Assembly: GCA_029776225.1 (NCBI GenBank)
Contig: JAKOTR010000097.1
Location: 1 to 64,000, forward strand
Direction of reading: 5' to 3'
DNA from: Acidobacteriota bacterium
Lineage (GTDB): Bacteria; Acidobacteriota; Terriglobia; Bryobacterales; Bryobacteraceae
Length of the DNA stretch: 64,000 nucleotides
The translations under genes were made by a program, and so were the position numbers. Below are positions 1 to 8,810 of the stretch, piece by piece. The notes below the pieces were generated by a model. The model made no database searches. It was not told the origin of the DNA and saw only the letters and a program-made list of their open reading frames with translations. The stretch's first letter is position 1. Every line of letters begins with the position of its first letter.

Positions 1-201
1 CAGTCCGGACTGGCGCAACTGGTGCAGTTAGGCGAGACGCTCGAAGCCTGGTCCCTGGAGATTGCCACGATGTGGCGCTTTACCCGGAACAATGGAATCA
101 CCGAGGGCTTCCATAACAAGATGGAGCTCTTGCAGCGGCAAGCCTATGGCTTCCGCAATTTCAACAACTACCGGTTGAGGGTTAGGATAATGTGTGGGTG
201 A
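1..201 (+). CDS. ISL3-family transposase, C-terminal fragment (cut by window edge)
   Basis: Reading frame 1 is open from the first base to a TGA at 199-201 and encodes about 66 residues. The segment FTRNNGITEGFHNKMELL followed by QRQAYGFRNFNNYRLRV is the typical C-terminal end of ISL3 (IS204/IS1001/IS1096/IS1165) DDE transposases, including the last acidic residue region. The start lies outside the window, so completeness of the element cannot be judged. The sequence just after the stop carries a likely right terminal repeat of the element, and a tRNA-Thr gene follows within 60 bp. Confidence 0.85.
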   Translation, partial: QSGLAQLVQLGETLEAWSLEIATMWRFTRNNGITEGFHNKMELLQRQAYGFRNFNNYRLRVRIMCG

Positions 202-220
202 TGGTCAGCAGCGGGGTGCC

Positions 221-244
221 CCCATTAATGGCGTAGAGCCCAAG
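221..244. repeat. Probable right end of the ISL3-type element
   Basis: About 25 bp after the transposase stop lies cccattaatggcgtagagcc, which on the other strand begins GGGCTCTACGCC, resembling the GGCTCTTC-type ends of ISL3 elements. The 18 bp aatggcgtagagcccaag at 227-244 occurs again, identical, at 57760-57777. The left end is outside the window, so the inverted repeat cannot be paired. Confidence 0.5.
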
Positions 245-259
245 TGTGGACGGCTGTTC

Positions 260-335
260 TGGAGCCACCCGCCGGGCTTGAACCGGCGACCTGCTGATTA
301 CGAATCAGCCGCTCTACCAGCTGAGCTAGGGTGGC
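260..335 (-). tRNA. tRNA-Thr (anticodon CGU)
   Basis: Read on the minus strand, GCCACCC (from 335) pairs with GGGTGGC to form the acceptor stem. The D arm TAGCTCAGCTGGTAGAGC, the anticodon arm GCTGA-TTCGTAA-TCAGC and the T arm GCCGG-TTCAAGC-CCGGC are all present. The anticodon is CGT, which reads ACG (Thr). The discriminator is T and the 3' CCA is encoded at 262-260, giving 76 nt. The insertion-sequence end lies about 16 bp beyond the tRNA 3' end. An AGCCCAAG / CTTGGGCT inverted repeat brackets the gene. Confidence 0.95.
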
Positions 336-431
336 TCTCCTTGGGCTTTGCGAGTGAAGGCCGTGGCGTACATCGACCTTCGGTTCTGATTTTAGCAGAT
401 GACGGCGGCCTTGTGCCGCCCCAGGCCGCAA

Positions 432-1025
432 CTACTGGCGCTCGGTCTCGCCGCCGATGATCAGGGGCGCGAAACTCACTTCCGTCTTTGCAGGCTTGCG
501 CCTCGATCCGCCGCGCGCAGCGCGCCTCGTCCCAACCGCCGGTTTCGTCACCTCAAGCCCCGAAAGCAACCTGTACTCCAGCAGCCCGCTGCTTTCCAGA
601 CTCGACCAGTTGCGGCCCCACATGCCGTTCTGGCCCTGGTACGAAACCGACATCTTGACCTCGCAACCCCCGTTCTGGGGGGAAAGCGCCAGCACAGCCG
701 ATTGGATCCGCAGTCTCTGAGATGGCTGGCCGGAGCCGTCATTGGCAAGCGCCAGATTGTCCGCGTCCGTGACGCCAAGGACCACTTCGGGCAACTGCGG
801 CTCCAGATAAAGGAAGCGGGCGATGTAGCCGTCATCGTCTTTGGCCACCAGACGGAAGCCGGCGTCGCCGGCCATTTCCAGCACTTCCGGCCAGGCCACG
901 TTGCACGGCGCTTCCAGGGTCCTGGTATTGGGGTAAACAGCAGCCTTGGGCCTGCCGCTGACGCTGGGGCACCCAGAAGCCACCAGCGAGCAAGCGATGA
1001 CCGAAATCCACGCGTATTTCTTCAT
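432..1025 (-). CDS. Putative lipoprotein of unknown function
   Basis: A 197-residue protein is predicted if the ATG at 1025 is used; it then begins MKKYAWISVIACSLVASGC, a short basic n-region, a hydrophobic stretch and a lipobox ending in Cys19. An in-frame start six codons upstream would spoil the signal peptide. The mature part has no motif I recognise; it contains a region predicted as beta-rich in the middle and an Arg/Lys-rich C-terminal segment. It is the last gene of a minus-strand group and its stop is about 100 bp from the tRNA promoter side. Likely a periplasmic face lipoprotein; role unknown. Confidence 0.6.
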   Translation of the reverse strand: MKKYAWISVIACSLVASGCPSVSGRPKAAVYPNTRTLEAPCNVAWPEVLEMAGDAGFRLVAKDDDGYIARFLYLEPQLPEVVLGVTDADNLALANDGSGQPSQRLRIQSAVLALSPQNGGCEVKMSVSYQGQNGMWGRNWSSLESSGLLEYRLLSGLEVTKPAVGTRRAARGGSRRKPAKTEVSFAPLIIGGETERQ

Positions 1026-1231
1026 GCCGCACCTCTGGATCAAGCGCTCCAGGAGGAAGTCCTACATTCATCTAAACGCTTCTTAGGAAAGGATGCGAGA
1101 GCTGTTCTAGGGTTTAGAAGGGGATTGGCATATACCGGTACTAGTCCCGCGCGCAGTTCCGCTCGTACCTCCTTTAAACAAGCGTTCTAGTCCATAAGAT
1201 AGAGGGGACTAGTACTCTATACCCCCCGGCG

Positions 1232-1488
1232 TTCTCTGCCGGTCACCGCGACCTCGGGATTTCTTGTGCGGCTTCCTGCGAGCAGTGTGAGCAGTTCGCC
1301 TTTCTCTGCCGGGAACCGTGGTCGCGGAAATTTTTGTGCGGCTTCCCACTGTGTGGCAAAAGCAGGGAGCCGCCGTCCGCCGGCAACCGCGGACCCGGAA
1401 GTTTTCCCGTACGGCTCCTTACGATGCGGTATGAGTCGGCGCTCACTGCCCGTAATCGCGATCCCGGCAGTTCTACCGTAAAAGAAAA
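1232..1488 (-). repeat. Four-copy degenerate direct repeat, about 70 bp period, after the peroxidase gene
   Basis: On the minus strand four related segments follow the stop codon of the peroxidase gene: gcgattacgggcagtgag (from 1459), gcggttgccggcggacgg (from 1390), acggttcccggcagagaa (from 1319) and gcggtgaccggcagagaa (from 1249). The steps are 69, 71 and 70 bp. Flanking parts also match, such as GAAGCCGCACAA in the last two copies. The last coding codons (ccgattgcggcggattag) resemble the same segment. Divergence is too high for a CRISPR. The remaining 1026-1231 is intergenic and carries the GGACTAG palindromic stretch near 1190-1212; no gene is seen. Confidence 0.7.
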
Positions 1489-2541
1489 CTAATCCGCCGC
1501 AATCGGCTTGGGAGTCTGAGGCGTGCTCGGTGGCAGAGCCGGAGCCTGAATGTACTCAGCCGGAAGCTCACCTGTCAGGGCCTTCAGAAATGCCACCACG
1601 GATTCGACCTCGGCCCGCGTCACCGCCTTTCCAAGCTGGTACTCCGCCATCTCGGTGACCGCCTGCTCCAGCGTGGCCACCTTGCCGTTGTGGAAGTACG
1701 GGCCGGTCTTCTCGACGTTTCTCAGCGACGGCACCTTGAACACCATACGGTCCGCTTCGCTCTTGGTGACCTGGAAGCGTCCGGGGTCGGAGGTATCCGG
1801 GTAAGCCTTCATCAGGCCGAGTTTCTGGTACAGGTTGCCGCCCAGCAGCACGCCCATGTGGCAAGTCTGGCAGCCCAGTTCCAGGAATTTGTTCAACCCG
1901 GCCTTCTCCTGCTCGGTCAGCGCCGAGTTGTCGCCGGCCAGGAACTTGTCCCATCGCGAGGGCGTGAGCAGCTTGCGCTCGAAGGCGCCGATGGCGGCGG
2001 CGACGTTCTCAAAGGTGACCGGGTCTTTTTCGCCCGGGAATGCCGCCTTGAAAGCCTCCACGTACTCGGGTATCGACTTCAACACCGCAATGGCAGCCTT
2101 CGCGTCGGGCAGCGCCATTTCCACGGGATTCAGCATCGGTCCTTTGGCCTGCTCCTCCACGTCCGGCGCCCGGCCGTCCCAGAACTGCACGAAATGGAGC
2201 GCGGCGTTATAAACCGTCGGCGAATTGCGATCGCCGTGCTGGCCCTTGAAACCCTCGGAAGTCGGCTTTCCGTCCACGCCGTAGTTGGAGAGGGTGTGGC
2301 AGCTATTGCAGGAAATCTGCTGGTTGGCGGAAAGACGCGGGTCGTGGAAAAGCATCCTGCCGAGCGCGATCTTCGCCTCGGACGCCTCCTTCCCATCTTT
2401 GGCGGGAACAGCCTCCGGAAGGGGCTGAAACATTTGCAGTTTGGCGCGATCGATTCCCGGCGTGCTCTTCTTGCCGCAGCCCGCGGAAACGAGCATGAGA
2501 ATCGCCGCCGAACCTAAAAAGAAGATTCCGGCTTTTCGCAT
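1489..2541 (-). CDS. Di-heme cytochrome c peroxidase (CCP/MauG family), lipoprotein
   Basis: A 350-residue protein with an N-terminal lipoprotein signal ending LVSAGC (Cys22). Two c-type heme sites are visible: CNSCH at 78-82 and CQTCH near residue 225. Spacing and the surrounding sequence match bacterial di-heme cytochrome c peroxidases, which reduce hydrogen peroxide in the periplasm with electrons from small cytochromes; MauG-like oxidases share the fold, so the substrate is not certain. The gene is preceded by an intergenic stretch with three spaced repeats that belongs to the tail of the upstream epimerase gene, and followed by a repeat array. Length is normal for the family. Confidence 0.9.
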   Translation of the reverse strand: MRKAGIFFLGSAAILMLVSAGCGKKSTPGIDRAKLQMFQPLPEAVPAKDGKEASEAKIALGRMLFHDPRLSANQQISCNSCHTLSNYGVDGKPTSEGFKGQHGDRNSPTVYNAALHFVQFWDGRAPDVEEQAKGPMLNPVEMALPDAKAAIAVLKSIPEYVEAFKAAFPGEKDPVTFENVAAAIGAFERKLLTPSRWDKFLAGDNSALTEQEKAGLNKFLELGCQTCHMGVLLGGNLYQKLGLMKAYPDTSDPGRFQVTKSEADRMVFKVPSLRNVEKTGPYFHNGKVATLEQAVTEMAEYQLGKAVTRAEVESVVAFLKALTGELPAEYIQAPALPPSTPQTPKPIAAD

Positions 2542-2592
2542 GGGTTTATCCCAGTGATGAGAACAGTATACAAAACCCCGGCGGCCAGCCCG

Positions 2593-2737
2593 TGTAAACT
2601 GTCAACCGGGCACGCGCCACGGCCTGTCGACTACCTGCTCGCGAATGGGCGGGCGGCCCGTGTAAACTGTCTCCAGCCCACACGCCCGGCCCCTGCATGG
2701 TGGTGGGCGATGGCGCGGCCAGGCTTTGTAAACTGTC
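2593..2737 (-). repeat. Three spaced copies of GACAGTTTACA after the epimerase gene
   Basis: On the minus strand GACAGTTTACA occurs right at the epimerase stop (2737-2727) and again at 2671-2661 and 2603-2593, steps of 66 and 68 bp. The last copy also retains the preceding coding tail: ctggcgcttgcgcgatagac of the gene compares with gtggcgcgtgcccggttgac in the copy. The intervening sequence is GC-rich and decayed. The array lies between the epimerase and the peroxidase gene; no other gene fits here. Confidence 0.7.
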
Positions 2738-3705
2738 TATCGCGCAAGCGCCAGCCGGGCCTTGACCTGTGCCTCGATCCAGGGATAGGTGAGCCGGATC
2801 CCGTCTTTCAGAAAGACTTTGGGCTTCCAGCCGAGCGAGTAAATCCTTGCGTTGCTGAAGTTGCGGGACTGCACGCCCACGGGCCCGTCCACGTACCGTA
2901 TGCGGATCCTCTTCCCGGCGACTTCGGCGACCGTGGCCACCAGCTCGTTGACAGTCACGTACTCCGGGCAGCCGATGTTTACCGGGCCGTGGAGATCGGA
3001 GCGCATCAGAAGGCAGATGCCTTCGACCATGTCGCTCACGTAAGTGTAGGAGCGCACCGCGGTGCCGTCTCCCCAGACCTCGATCCAGCCGCCGTCTTCC
3101 GCTTCCGCCACTTTACGGCATATCGCGGCCGGCGCCTTCTCGCGTCCCCCGCACCAGGCGCCTTCGGGGCCGTAGCAGTTCTGGAAGCGGGCGATGCGCA
3201 CCTGCATTCCAGTGCGCCGCTCATAGGCCATCGCCATCCGCTCGGAGTAAAGTTTCTCCCAGCCGTACTCGTTGTCGGGATTGGCGGGAATCGCCTGCTC
3301 CTCGGTCATCTCCGGCTCGCCGGGTTTCATGTCGCGGTAAACGCAGACCGAGGACGAGAAGAAATACCGGGGCACGCCCATTTCCGCCGCGGTATGGCAC
3401 ATGTGCACGTTGATCAACATGCTGTTGTGCATGATTTCGCACTCGGCGGAGTGGATGTAGCCCATTCCGCCCATGTCGGCGGCCAGTTGGTACACCTCAT
3501 CGAACGTGCCTCCGTCGATGCTGAGGGCTTTCCTGCAATTCTCCTCCCGGCGCAGGTCGAGCAGCAGAAACTCGTCGGCGGCCGAAGGGGAGAATTCGTG
3601 GGGCTTGATGTCGACGCCCCGCACCCAGCAGCCTTCACTCTTCAGCTTCTTGACCAGATGTCCGCCGATAAACCCGCCGGCGCCGCACACCAACACTCGT
3701 TTCAT
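2737..3705 (-). CDS. NAD-dependent epimerase, GDP-mannose 3,5-epimerase type
   Basis: A 322-residue extended short-chain dehydrogenase. The Rossmann motif GAGGFIG is at residues 8-14. Conserved features of GDP-mannose 3,5-epimerases are visible: AADMGGMGYI, the SSSVCVYRDMK segment with the family cysteine, the YGWEK form of the YxxxK pair, and GGREKAPAAICRK with the lysine that in the plant enzyme assists epimerisation. The plant enzyme converts GDP-mannose to GDP-L-galactose or GDP-L-gulose; bacterial homologues supply sugars for surface polysaccharides. No nucleotide-sugar operon surrounds it here, so the exact product is inference. Start ATG at 3705 gives the usual N-terminus. Confidence 0.8.
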   Translation of the reverse strand: MKRVLVCGAGGFIGGHLVKKLKSEGCWVRGVDIKPHEFSPSAADEFLLLDLRREENCRKALSIDGGTFDEVYQLAADMGGMGYIHSAECEIMHNSMLINVHMCHTAAEMGVPRYFFSSSVCVYRDMKPGEPEMTEEQAIPANPDNEYGWEKLYSERMAMAYERRTGMQVRIARFQNCYGPEGAWCGGREKAPAAICRKVAEAEDGGWIEVWGDGTAVRSYTYVSDMVEGICLLMRSDLHGPVNIGCPEYVTVNELVATVAEVAGKRIRIRYVDGPVGVQSRNFSNARIYSLGWKPKVFLKDGIRLTYPWIEAQVKARLALAR

Positions 3706-3833
3706 AGCTGCTTGTCTATCGGCAGTAGCGCCGGTTCAGGCGCATGAGGGAAACACACTACTCGGGCGGGTTTTCGCTTCTGAGGCTGCGTACTCCGCGA
3801 GGCGGGCCGCAACGCCCCCTCTGGACGATCTAA

Positions 3834-6038
3834 TTACGGCTCCGTGGTTATCTCATACCACGGGGAGAAGTCCTGGCCGTCGGCCTGTAAGTGAATTTCA
3901 AAGCCGTTCTCCGTGCGCCGGACGGCCTCCTGTGGAAGCGCGCGCATGCGGGCGCCGGCGCCGTCCAGCGGATACACGGACATACCCGCGGCGTTTGAAC
4001 GCACGAACAGCCTGCACTCGATCCGCTCCATCCACGTGGGTGGCTCACCGCCATTGCGGCTGCCTGAGGGACCGCTGCTGCCGGGCTCCGGTTCGAGCGT
4101 CCACCAGTCCTGCGCGCGCTGGTAGGGGATGAGCTTCTGCGGGCGCGGCGGACTGCCGGGCAAACTGGAAAGCGTGTAACCGGGATTCGTGAGCAGCATG
4201 CGGCGCGAAGCGCGGATTGGCTTACCGTCGAGCGCCGTCAGCAAAATGGCCGCGAACCCGCGGGAACTGGGCGCCAGCGTCACTTCCAGATCTCCCGCCG
4301 CCCCCTTGCTCGTTCCCAAAAAGCCGAAAACGCCGGCCACGGCGGGCGCCGCCACCGAGAGCAGCCTCTTGTTCGGGTCGTACACAAGCTGGCCCGTATC
4401 CGAGCGGTAAGGGGGCGCCGCCTTGAGCTGCGGCACCTCGCCGCCATCCCGTGTTATCGCCACCCGGTGGAGAAACGCGATGGCCGGGTCGTAGGCGACG
4501 GTCGCCTGGAGACTCCCCGCGATGTTGCCGACTCTGCGCTCCCGCGCCGCCCGCAGCCGCGCCTCAAGCGGCGCCGCTATCCGGATGAGCTTTTCGCCCG
4601 GCTGAATCGCGGCTGTGCGGAAAAGCCAGGCCGCCTGCCCGAAAGCGGGGTACTTCGTCCAATCGCCGTTGAGATCGAAGCCGCCCGGCGTCAGCTTGTC
4701 CCACTCACGCCCGTGCGAGTAGGCAAAGTGCATGATGGAATCCCAGTCCTGGAAAGCGGCGAACACCGCCAGCGCCGGATCGATCTCCGCGGCGTGCCGG
4801 TTCGGCCAGTTCTGGTTGAACTCGCTGACCGTGTAAGGACGGTTGTACTCGCGCGCCGCGGCCATGTTCAGAAACTGCGTTAATCCCGTACCCACCGCGG
4901 AGGCGTCCCGAATGCGCCAGTCGCGGCCATCCCAGGAACGGTTCGGGAAATTGTAGTGGTCGATATAGAAGTGGCTGTCCTGGTAGTCCATGTCCTGGTG
5001 CGAGTCGTAGTGCAGCAGGCCGCTGAAGTTGACCTGCGTGCCCGTGACCGGCACGAGCGCGTTCGTGCCGGCTCGAATCGCCGCCAGCATTTCCTTCAAG
5101 TAGAAACGGTCGCGGTCCACCAGGAAGAGCAGCCAGTCGTTGACCCGGGCAACGGGCTCCTTCTGCTCGACGGTGATGATGGGAACCGTGCCGGACTCGA
5201 GGCTTCCGCCCGGCGCCACGCCCCACGCGCGCTGCACGGCCTCCTCATTGCCGTACTTGGCCTTCAAAAACGCACTCCACTGCCTGCGCAGTTCCGCTTC
5301 GTACTCGCCCAGCGCCCGGCGTTCCAGATTGCCCCTCTGCCACGCCTCCAGCAGAGAGGTTTCGTTATTGATCTCCACCATCGCCAGCACCGGGTCGTCC
5401 TTCAGCGCCAGCGCTTCCAGCACCTTTGTGGTGAAAACCTTCTGCAGCTCCACCATGCGCGGGAAGAAAATGTGAAGCGGCTTGCTTTGTGTGGGGATGC
5501 CGCCCTCGACATCGGGTACCCGGTCCACGTCGGGCCGGAACCGGTAGCCGACGTGCAAGTTGAGGTTGATATAGACGCCCTCCGCCCGCATTGCGTTGAT
5601 GAAGGCGCGCAGCCGGCGCACCGCAATGGGATTCAGCGTCGGATATGGCCCGGTGGTCAGGATGCTGCGGCAGTTCTCCGGTTCGGCGTCCGGCGAGCTG
5701 TCCATGTGATGCAGGCGAACCAGGTTGATGCCCAGCCGGCGGAAGCGTTTCGCCAGCCGCACGGCGTCGGCTTCCTCGGGAAAATTCGCGCCGAAAGCCA
5801 GATTGACGCCGAACAGGCGGACCCGCTCGTCATCCGCGGTGTTCGGTTTGAGGTCGCGACCGACCCGGAAGAAGTGGCCGTCGCGGACGAACAAGCGATC
5901 GGCGGGCTCGATGGGCCGGTTCAGAAAACTGAAATTGGGAGCGCCGGCAAGCCGGTCCTGTTGGATGGAGAACTGGTACAAGCCTTCTTGCGCAGCCAGT
6001 GTGACGGCGCATATCAGCGGCACAAAGACAAGGCGCAT
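3834..6038 (-). CDS. Secreted GH5-like (clan GH-A) glycoside hydrolase
   Basis: The ATG at 6038 follows AGGAGGGTCGTG and gives a 734-residue protein with signal MRLVFVPLICAVTLAAQEG; the longer in-frame extension upstream has no ribosome site. A TIM-barrel region covers roughly residues 70-480. The acid/base glutamate is seen in MVEINNE and a likely nucleophile in TVSEFNQNW, the order expected of clan GH-A. RLHHMD resembles GH5-type beta-strand ends. A C-terminal region of about 220 residues is probably an accessory beta-sandwich. The substrate cannot be read from sequence. The neighbouring epimerase is on the same strand but 130 bp away. Exported polysaccharide degradation is likely. Confidence 0.7.
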   Translation of the reverse strand: MRLVFVPLICAVTLAAQEGLYQFSIQQDRLAGAPNFSFLNRPIEPADRLFVRDGHFFRVGRDLKPNTADDERVRLFGVNLAFGANFPEEADAVRLAKRFRRLGINLVRLHHMDSSPDAEPENCRSILTTGPYPTLNPIAVRRLRAFINAMRAEGVYINLNLHVGYRFRPDVDRVPDVEGGIPTQSKPLHIFFPRMVELQKVFTTKVLEALALKDDPVLAMVEINNETSLLEAWQRGNLERRALGEYEAELRRQWSAFLKAKYGNEEAVQRAWGVAPGGSLESGTVPIITVEQKEPVARVNDWLLFLVDRDRFYLKEMLAAIRAGTNALVPVTGTQVNFSGLLHYDSHQDMDYQDSHFYIDHYNFPNRSWDGRDWRIRDASAVGTGLTQFLNMAAAREYNRPYTVSEFNQNWPNRHAAEIDPALAVFAAFQDWDSIMHFAYSHGREWDKLTPGGFDLNGDWTKYPAFGQAAWLFRTAAIQPGEKLIRIAAPLEARLRAARERRVGNIAGSLQATVAYDPAIAFLHRVAITRDGGEVPQLKAAPPYRSDTGQLVYDPNKRLLSVAAPAVAGVFGFLGTSKGAAGDLEVTLAPSSRGFAAILLTALDGKPIRASRRMLLTNPGYTLSSLPGSPPRPQKLIPYQRAQDWWTLEPEPGSSGPSGSRNGGEPPTWMERIECRLFVRSNAAGMSVYPLDGAGARMRALPQEAVRRTENGFEIHLQADGQDFSPWYEITTEP

Positions 6039-6267
6039 CACGACCCTCCTATGAAAAACGCCACCGGCACGCAGACAACAACATTTCGGGCCGGTGCTGT
6101 TTCGGCGCTGTCCAAAGCAGGCGGGCACCCCGCACGGTTTTCCCGGTACTGACATCGCAGTGGAGGGTTTTCTCCGCGCCGGTCATGCCCGGTTGCCAAG
6201 TCTAGTTTACGCTTGTTGCCTTCGCGCTGCGCGGGGCCCGGCAGTTAGCCCCGCTCGCATTCGTGAT

Positions 6268-6573
6268 TTATTCGGCCTCCGTGGCTGAGGCTTTCTTGCG
6301 GCCTTTCTTTGCCGCCTTGGCGGCAGCTCTTGCGCGAAACTCCGCCCATCGCCTGCGCTGTGCTTCCGCGATTCTCTTTCTCGCTTCAGCGCTCATCTTC
6401 CTTCTAGGCCGGCTCTTGTTTGTATCTTTCACAGGGGATGCAGCCGTCGAATTGCCGGTTCGGAGAAGCCTCTTAATTTCGGCTATCTTCTCGTTTGTGT
6501 CTGCTAACCGGTGTTCGAGGCCTTCCAGAGCCGCTTGGAGTAGTGCGGGATCGATGCCTATCGCACGGGGCAT
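6268..6573 (-). CDS. Small basic coiled-coil/DNA-binding-like protein
   Basis: A 101-residue protein. Residues 1-40 form an amphipathic helix rich in Leu/Glu; residues 58-95 are strongly basic with KMSAEARKRIAEAQRRRWA, a motif frequent in acidobacterial and planctomycete small proteins that are annotated as histone-like or H-NS-like, and an Ala/Lys tail typical of DNA-binding extensions. The start ATG at 6573 has AAGGAGACC upstream. A good -10 box lies about 60 bp upstream. Function is unknown; nucleoid binding is inference from composition. It stands alone between two intergenic gaps. Confidence 0.7.
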   Translation of the reverse strand: MPRAIGIDPALLQAALEGLEHRLADTNEKIAEIKRLLRTGNSTAASPVKDTNKSRPRRKMSAEARKRIAEAQRRRWAEFRARAAAKAAKKGRKKASATEAE

Positions 6574-6631
6574 TTCCAGAGGTCTCCTTTGCTTGAATAC
6601 TTGTACAGCTTAAAACTTCAGAGTCCGATTA

Positions 6632-6637
6632 ATTATA
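6632..6637 (-). promoter_or_regulatory. Probable -10 box for the small basic protein gene
   Basis: Minus strand TATAAT in an AT-rich patch that is unusual for this GC-rich window, 59 bp upstream of the ATG at 6573. No good -35 hexamer is seen at 17 bp. The gap 6574-6735 holds nothing else recognisable. Confidence 0.35.
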
Positions 6638-6735
6638 GCTTATGTGAGCAACTTCGTGCTGTGATGTGTTCAGAAAGTTAGTCGGGCGGATGCCGTACGC
6701 TGGGAAGAAGCAACCGGCGAATCACTTAGGACTTC

Positions 6736-7350
6736 ATGATTACCTGGGCCGAAGTGGTCGATTACTCGGGTTCGCCCGAGACGGTGAGCGAGTATGTGCG
6801 CCCGGCGCTCGATTCCGTGCCGTCAAGCCTGGCGTCGCGGCTGGGCGCGTGTGTGGTTATCCTGAGGCCGGGGTTGGAGCCGCCCCAAACGGTTTCGCGC
6901 TGGAAAGCGGGCGGCGGCCGGATCGAGGTGGAACTCGCCGCCGGAGAGGCGGAACCTCACGACGTGGCGCTCGAACTGCTCCTCTGCCTTGGGCAAGCTG
7001 TCTGGGAGACGCTGGCGCCTGAAGAAACGGCGGCCTGGCTGAAACTGCTGGACGAGGAAATCCGGGCAAAGGTCGAGGGCGAAATCGACGAGGACGCGCT
7101 CGAAGAAAAGCGGCGCCTGTTTTCCAGCCGGACGCTTGCGCGCAGTTCGAGGCGTCTGCTGCGGTACGCGGGCGCGGCGTTTGCCGGCACGCTGGCGGAA
7201 TACGTCCACGCGCTCTGGCACGATGTCGGCGTGCGAGTGGGACCGGAGCATCTTCCCCCGAAATGGCTGCGGCGGCGCCTGGAATTGTTCGAGCGCTGGT
7301 TTCCTCCTGAAGGAGGGCGGCGGCTGTTTCCGCCGGAGTACTCGGCATAA
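6736..7350 (+). CDS. Hypothetical acidic protein
   Basis: A 204-residue soluble protein with no signal peptide or membrane segment and no motif I recognise. It is acidic in the middle (residues 105-130, KVEGEIDEDALEEKRR) and Trp-rich near the C-terminus (WLRRRLELFERWFPPEGG). GC-rich third positions support that it is coding. The start ATG at 6736 has only a weak AGGA seven bases upstream. It converges on argJ; the intervening 7351-7631 has no gene, only weak repeats. Confidence 0.6.
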   Translation: MITWAEVVDYSGSPETVSEYVRPALDSVPSSLASRLGACVVILRPGLEPPQTVSRWKAGGGRIEVELAAGEAEPHDVALELLLCLGQAVWETLAPEETAAWLKLLDEEIRAKVEGEIDEDALEEKRRLFSSRTLARSSRRLLRYAGAAFAGTLAEYVHALWHDVGVRVGPEHLPPKWLRRRLELFERWFPPEGGRRLFPPEYSA

Positions 7351-7439
7351 GTCGGACAAGCCCCGCGCTCCTGACGAGAACCCCGAAAAGTACTAGTGGA
7401 AACGGGTTAGGGATGCCCATCTCCCAGGGGCTTACTCAA

Positions 7440-7640
7440 CAGCTCCGGCGCCAATAGGTGAGTAGCTGTGCTGTGGACCAGTTTACGGACACCGCTGCCC
7501 AAGTAACGCGGCCACCTTATCCCCGCACCGTGGTGGTTGGTTGTGTATACCTGTGCCGCTACCTGAGCGTGTAAATCGGACCCACGCAGGCAGATGCGAT
7601 CCATCGCGGCCGCCAGAAACGGCCACGCTTTTCAGGTGCG
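7440..7640 (-). repeat. Weak tandem similarity downstream of argJ
   Basis: The convergent gap 7351-7631 carries no gene. Within it, segments around 7466-7500 and 7551-7580 resemble each other and the argJ 3' end near 7635 (for example ctgtgccgctacctgagcg against caggtgcggtagctggcg), with steps of about 84-85 bp. The similarity is much weaker than at the other gene-tail arrays in this window, so this is a tentative call. Confidence 0.3.
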
Positions 7641-8810
7641 GTAGCTGGCGTTGATGTCGATATACTTTTCCGTGAGATCGCAGGACCAGAAACGCGCCTC
7701 GCCCTTTCCGCTGCCGTTCAGCACAAAGCGGATCAGGCATTCCTGGGCGTCCAGCTTCTGCTTCAGTTCGCGCTCGGAGAATTTAACGCCCACCCCCTTG
7801 GAGCAGACAAGCACGCGTTGCAAGTAAATATCGACCTTGGTGGGATCGAACTCGACGCCGGAATTGCCGGCGGCGGAGAGAATGCGCCCCCAGTTCGGGT
7901 CGGATCCGGCGATGGCCGTCTTCACCAGCGGAGAGTTTGCGATCGCCCGCGCGATGCGGCTGGCTTTTTCGTCGTCCTGGGCGCCGACAACGTGAATCGT
8001 AACGAGCTTGCGCGCCCCCTCGCCGTCGCGCGCGATTTTTTCGGCCAAATCCTCCATCACCCAGCACAGTACTTCCTGGAACACAAGGCGCTCCTTCTGG
8101 TTGAGCTTTATGCCGGAAGCGCCGTTGGCCATCAGGATGATGGTGTCGTTGGTGGACGTGTCGCCGTCGACCGAAAGCCTGTGGTAGCTCCGCTCGACCG
8201 CGGCGGCGAGCATCGTCCGGAGCGCTTGCGGAGGCAGCACCGCGTCGGTCATTACGAAGCCGAGCGTCGTGGCTAACTGCGGGTGAATCATGCCGCTGCC
8301 CTTGGTCATGCCGGCGATGTGAACGGTCCCGTTGCGAAGCGGCACTTCGCCGAAGGCCATCTTCGGGACGGTGTCGGTGGTAAGGATCGCGCGTGCGGCG
8401 TCCGGGAAACCGTCCTCGGACAGACGGTCAAACAGGCGGGGCAGGGCATTAATGATGCACTGCGGATCGAGATCCACGCCGATGACGCCGGTGGAAGCGG
8501 GCAGAACTTCCGCTACCGGCGCCTTCAGCAGCTTCGCCACCGCGCGGCACGTAGCGAGTGCCGTTCGCCGTCCCGTGCGCGTGGCGCAGTTGGCATTGCC
8601 CGCGTTTACGAGAATGGCGCGGGCGATGCCGCGCGAGGCACGCAGATGCTCTTGGGCTAGCAGCACCGGAGCAGCCTTAACGCGGTTGCGGGTGAACATG
8701 CCCGCGGCGGACGCGGGCCGCTCCGACAGGATCAGCGCCAGGTCGTCCTTCTTCTCCTTCCGAATCCCTGCGTAGGTGGAAGCGTATCGATACCCGGCCG
8801 GAAGTTTCAC
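7632..8810 (-). CDS. argJ: Bifunctional ornithine acetyltransferase / N-acetylglutamate synthase
   Basis: A 392-residue ArgJ. It makes N-acetylglutamate and recycles the acetyl group from N-acetylornithine in cyclic arginine synthesis. The autocleavage region is clear: TKGSGMIHPQLATTLGF, where the precursor splits before the Thr that becomes the nucleophile of the beta chain. GDTSTNDT and the C-terminal INASYRT end are also typical. It overlaps fmt by 4 bp (ATGA), so the two are likely translationally coupled. No other arg genes lie nearby; placement after fmt is unusual but the protein is complete. Confidence 0.95.
   Translation of the reverse strand: MKLPAGYRYASTYAGIRKEKKDDLALILSERPASAAGMFTRNRVKAAPVLLAQEHLRASRGIARAILVNAGNANCATRTGRRTALATCRAVAKLLKAPVAEVLPASTGVIGVDLDPQCIINALPRLFDRLSEDGFPDAARAILTTDTVPKMAFGEVPLRNGTVHIAGMTKGSGMIHPQLATTLGFVMTDAVLPPQALRTMLAAAVERSYHRLSVDGDTSTNDTIILMANGASGIKLNQKERLVFQEVLCWVMEDLAEKIARDGEGARKLVTIHVVGAQDDEKASRIARAIANSPLVKTAIAGSDPNWGRILSAAGNSGVEFDPTKVDIYLQRVLVCSKGVGVKFSERELKQKLDAQECLIRFVLNGSGKGEARFWSCDLTEKYIDINASYRT

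Noticed and set aside
399-1190. Plus-strand 263-codon open frame
   Set aside because: Antisense shadow of the lipoprotein gene; the minus strand has a clear signal peptide and lipobox.
1232-1488. CRISPR-like periodic repeat
   Set aside because: The copies are far too divergent, there are no conserved repeat/spacer borders, and no cas genes are present.
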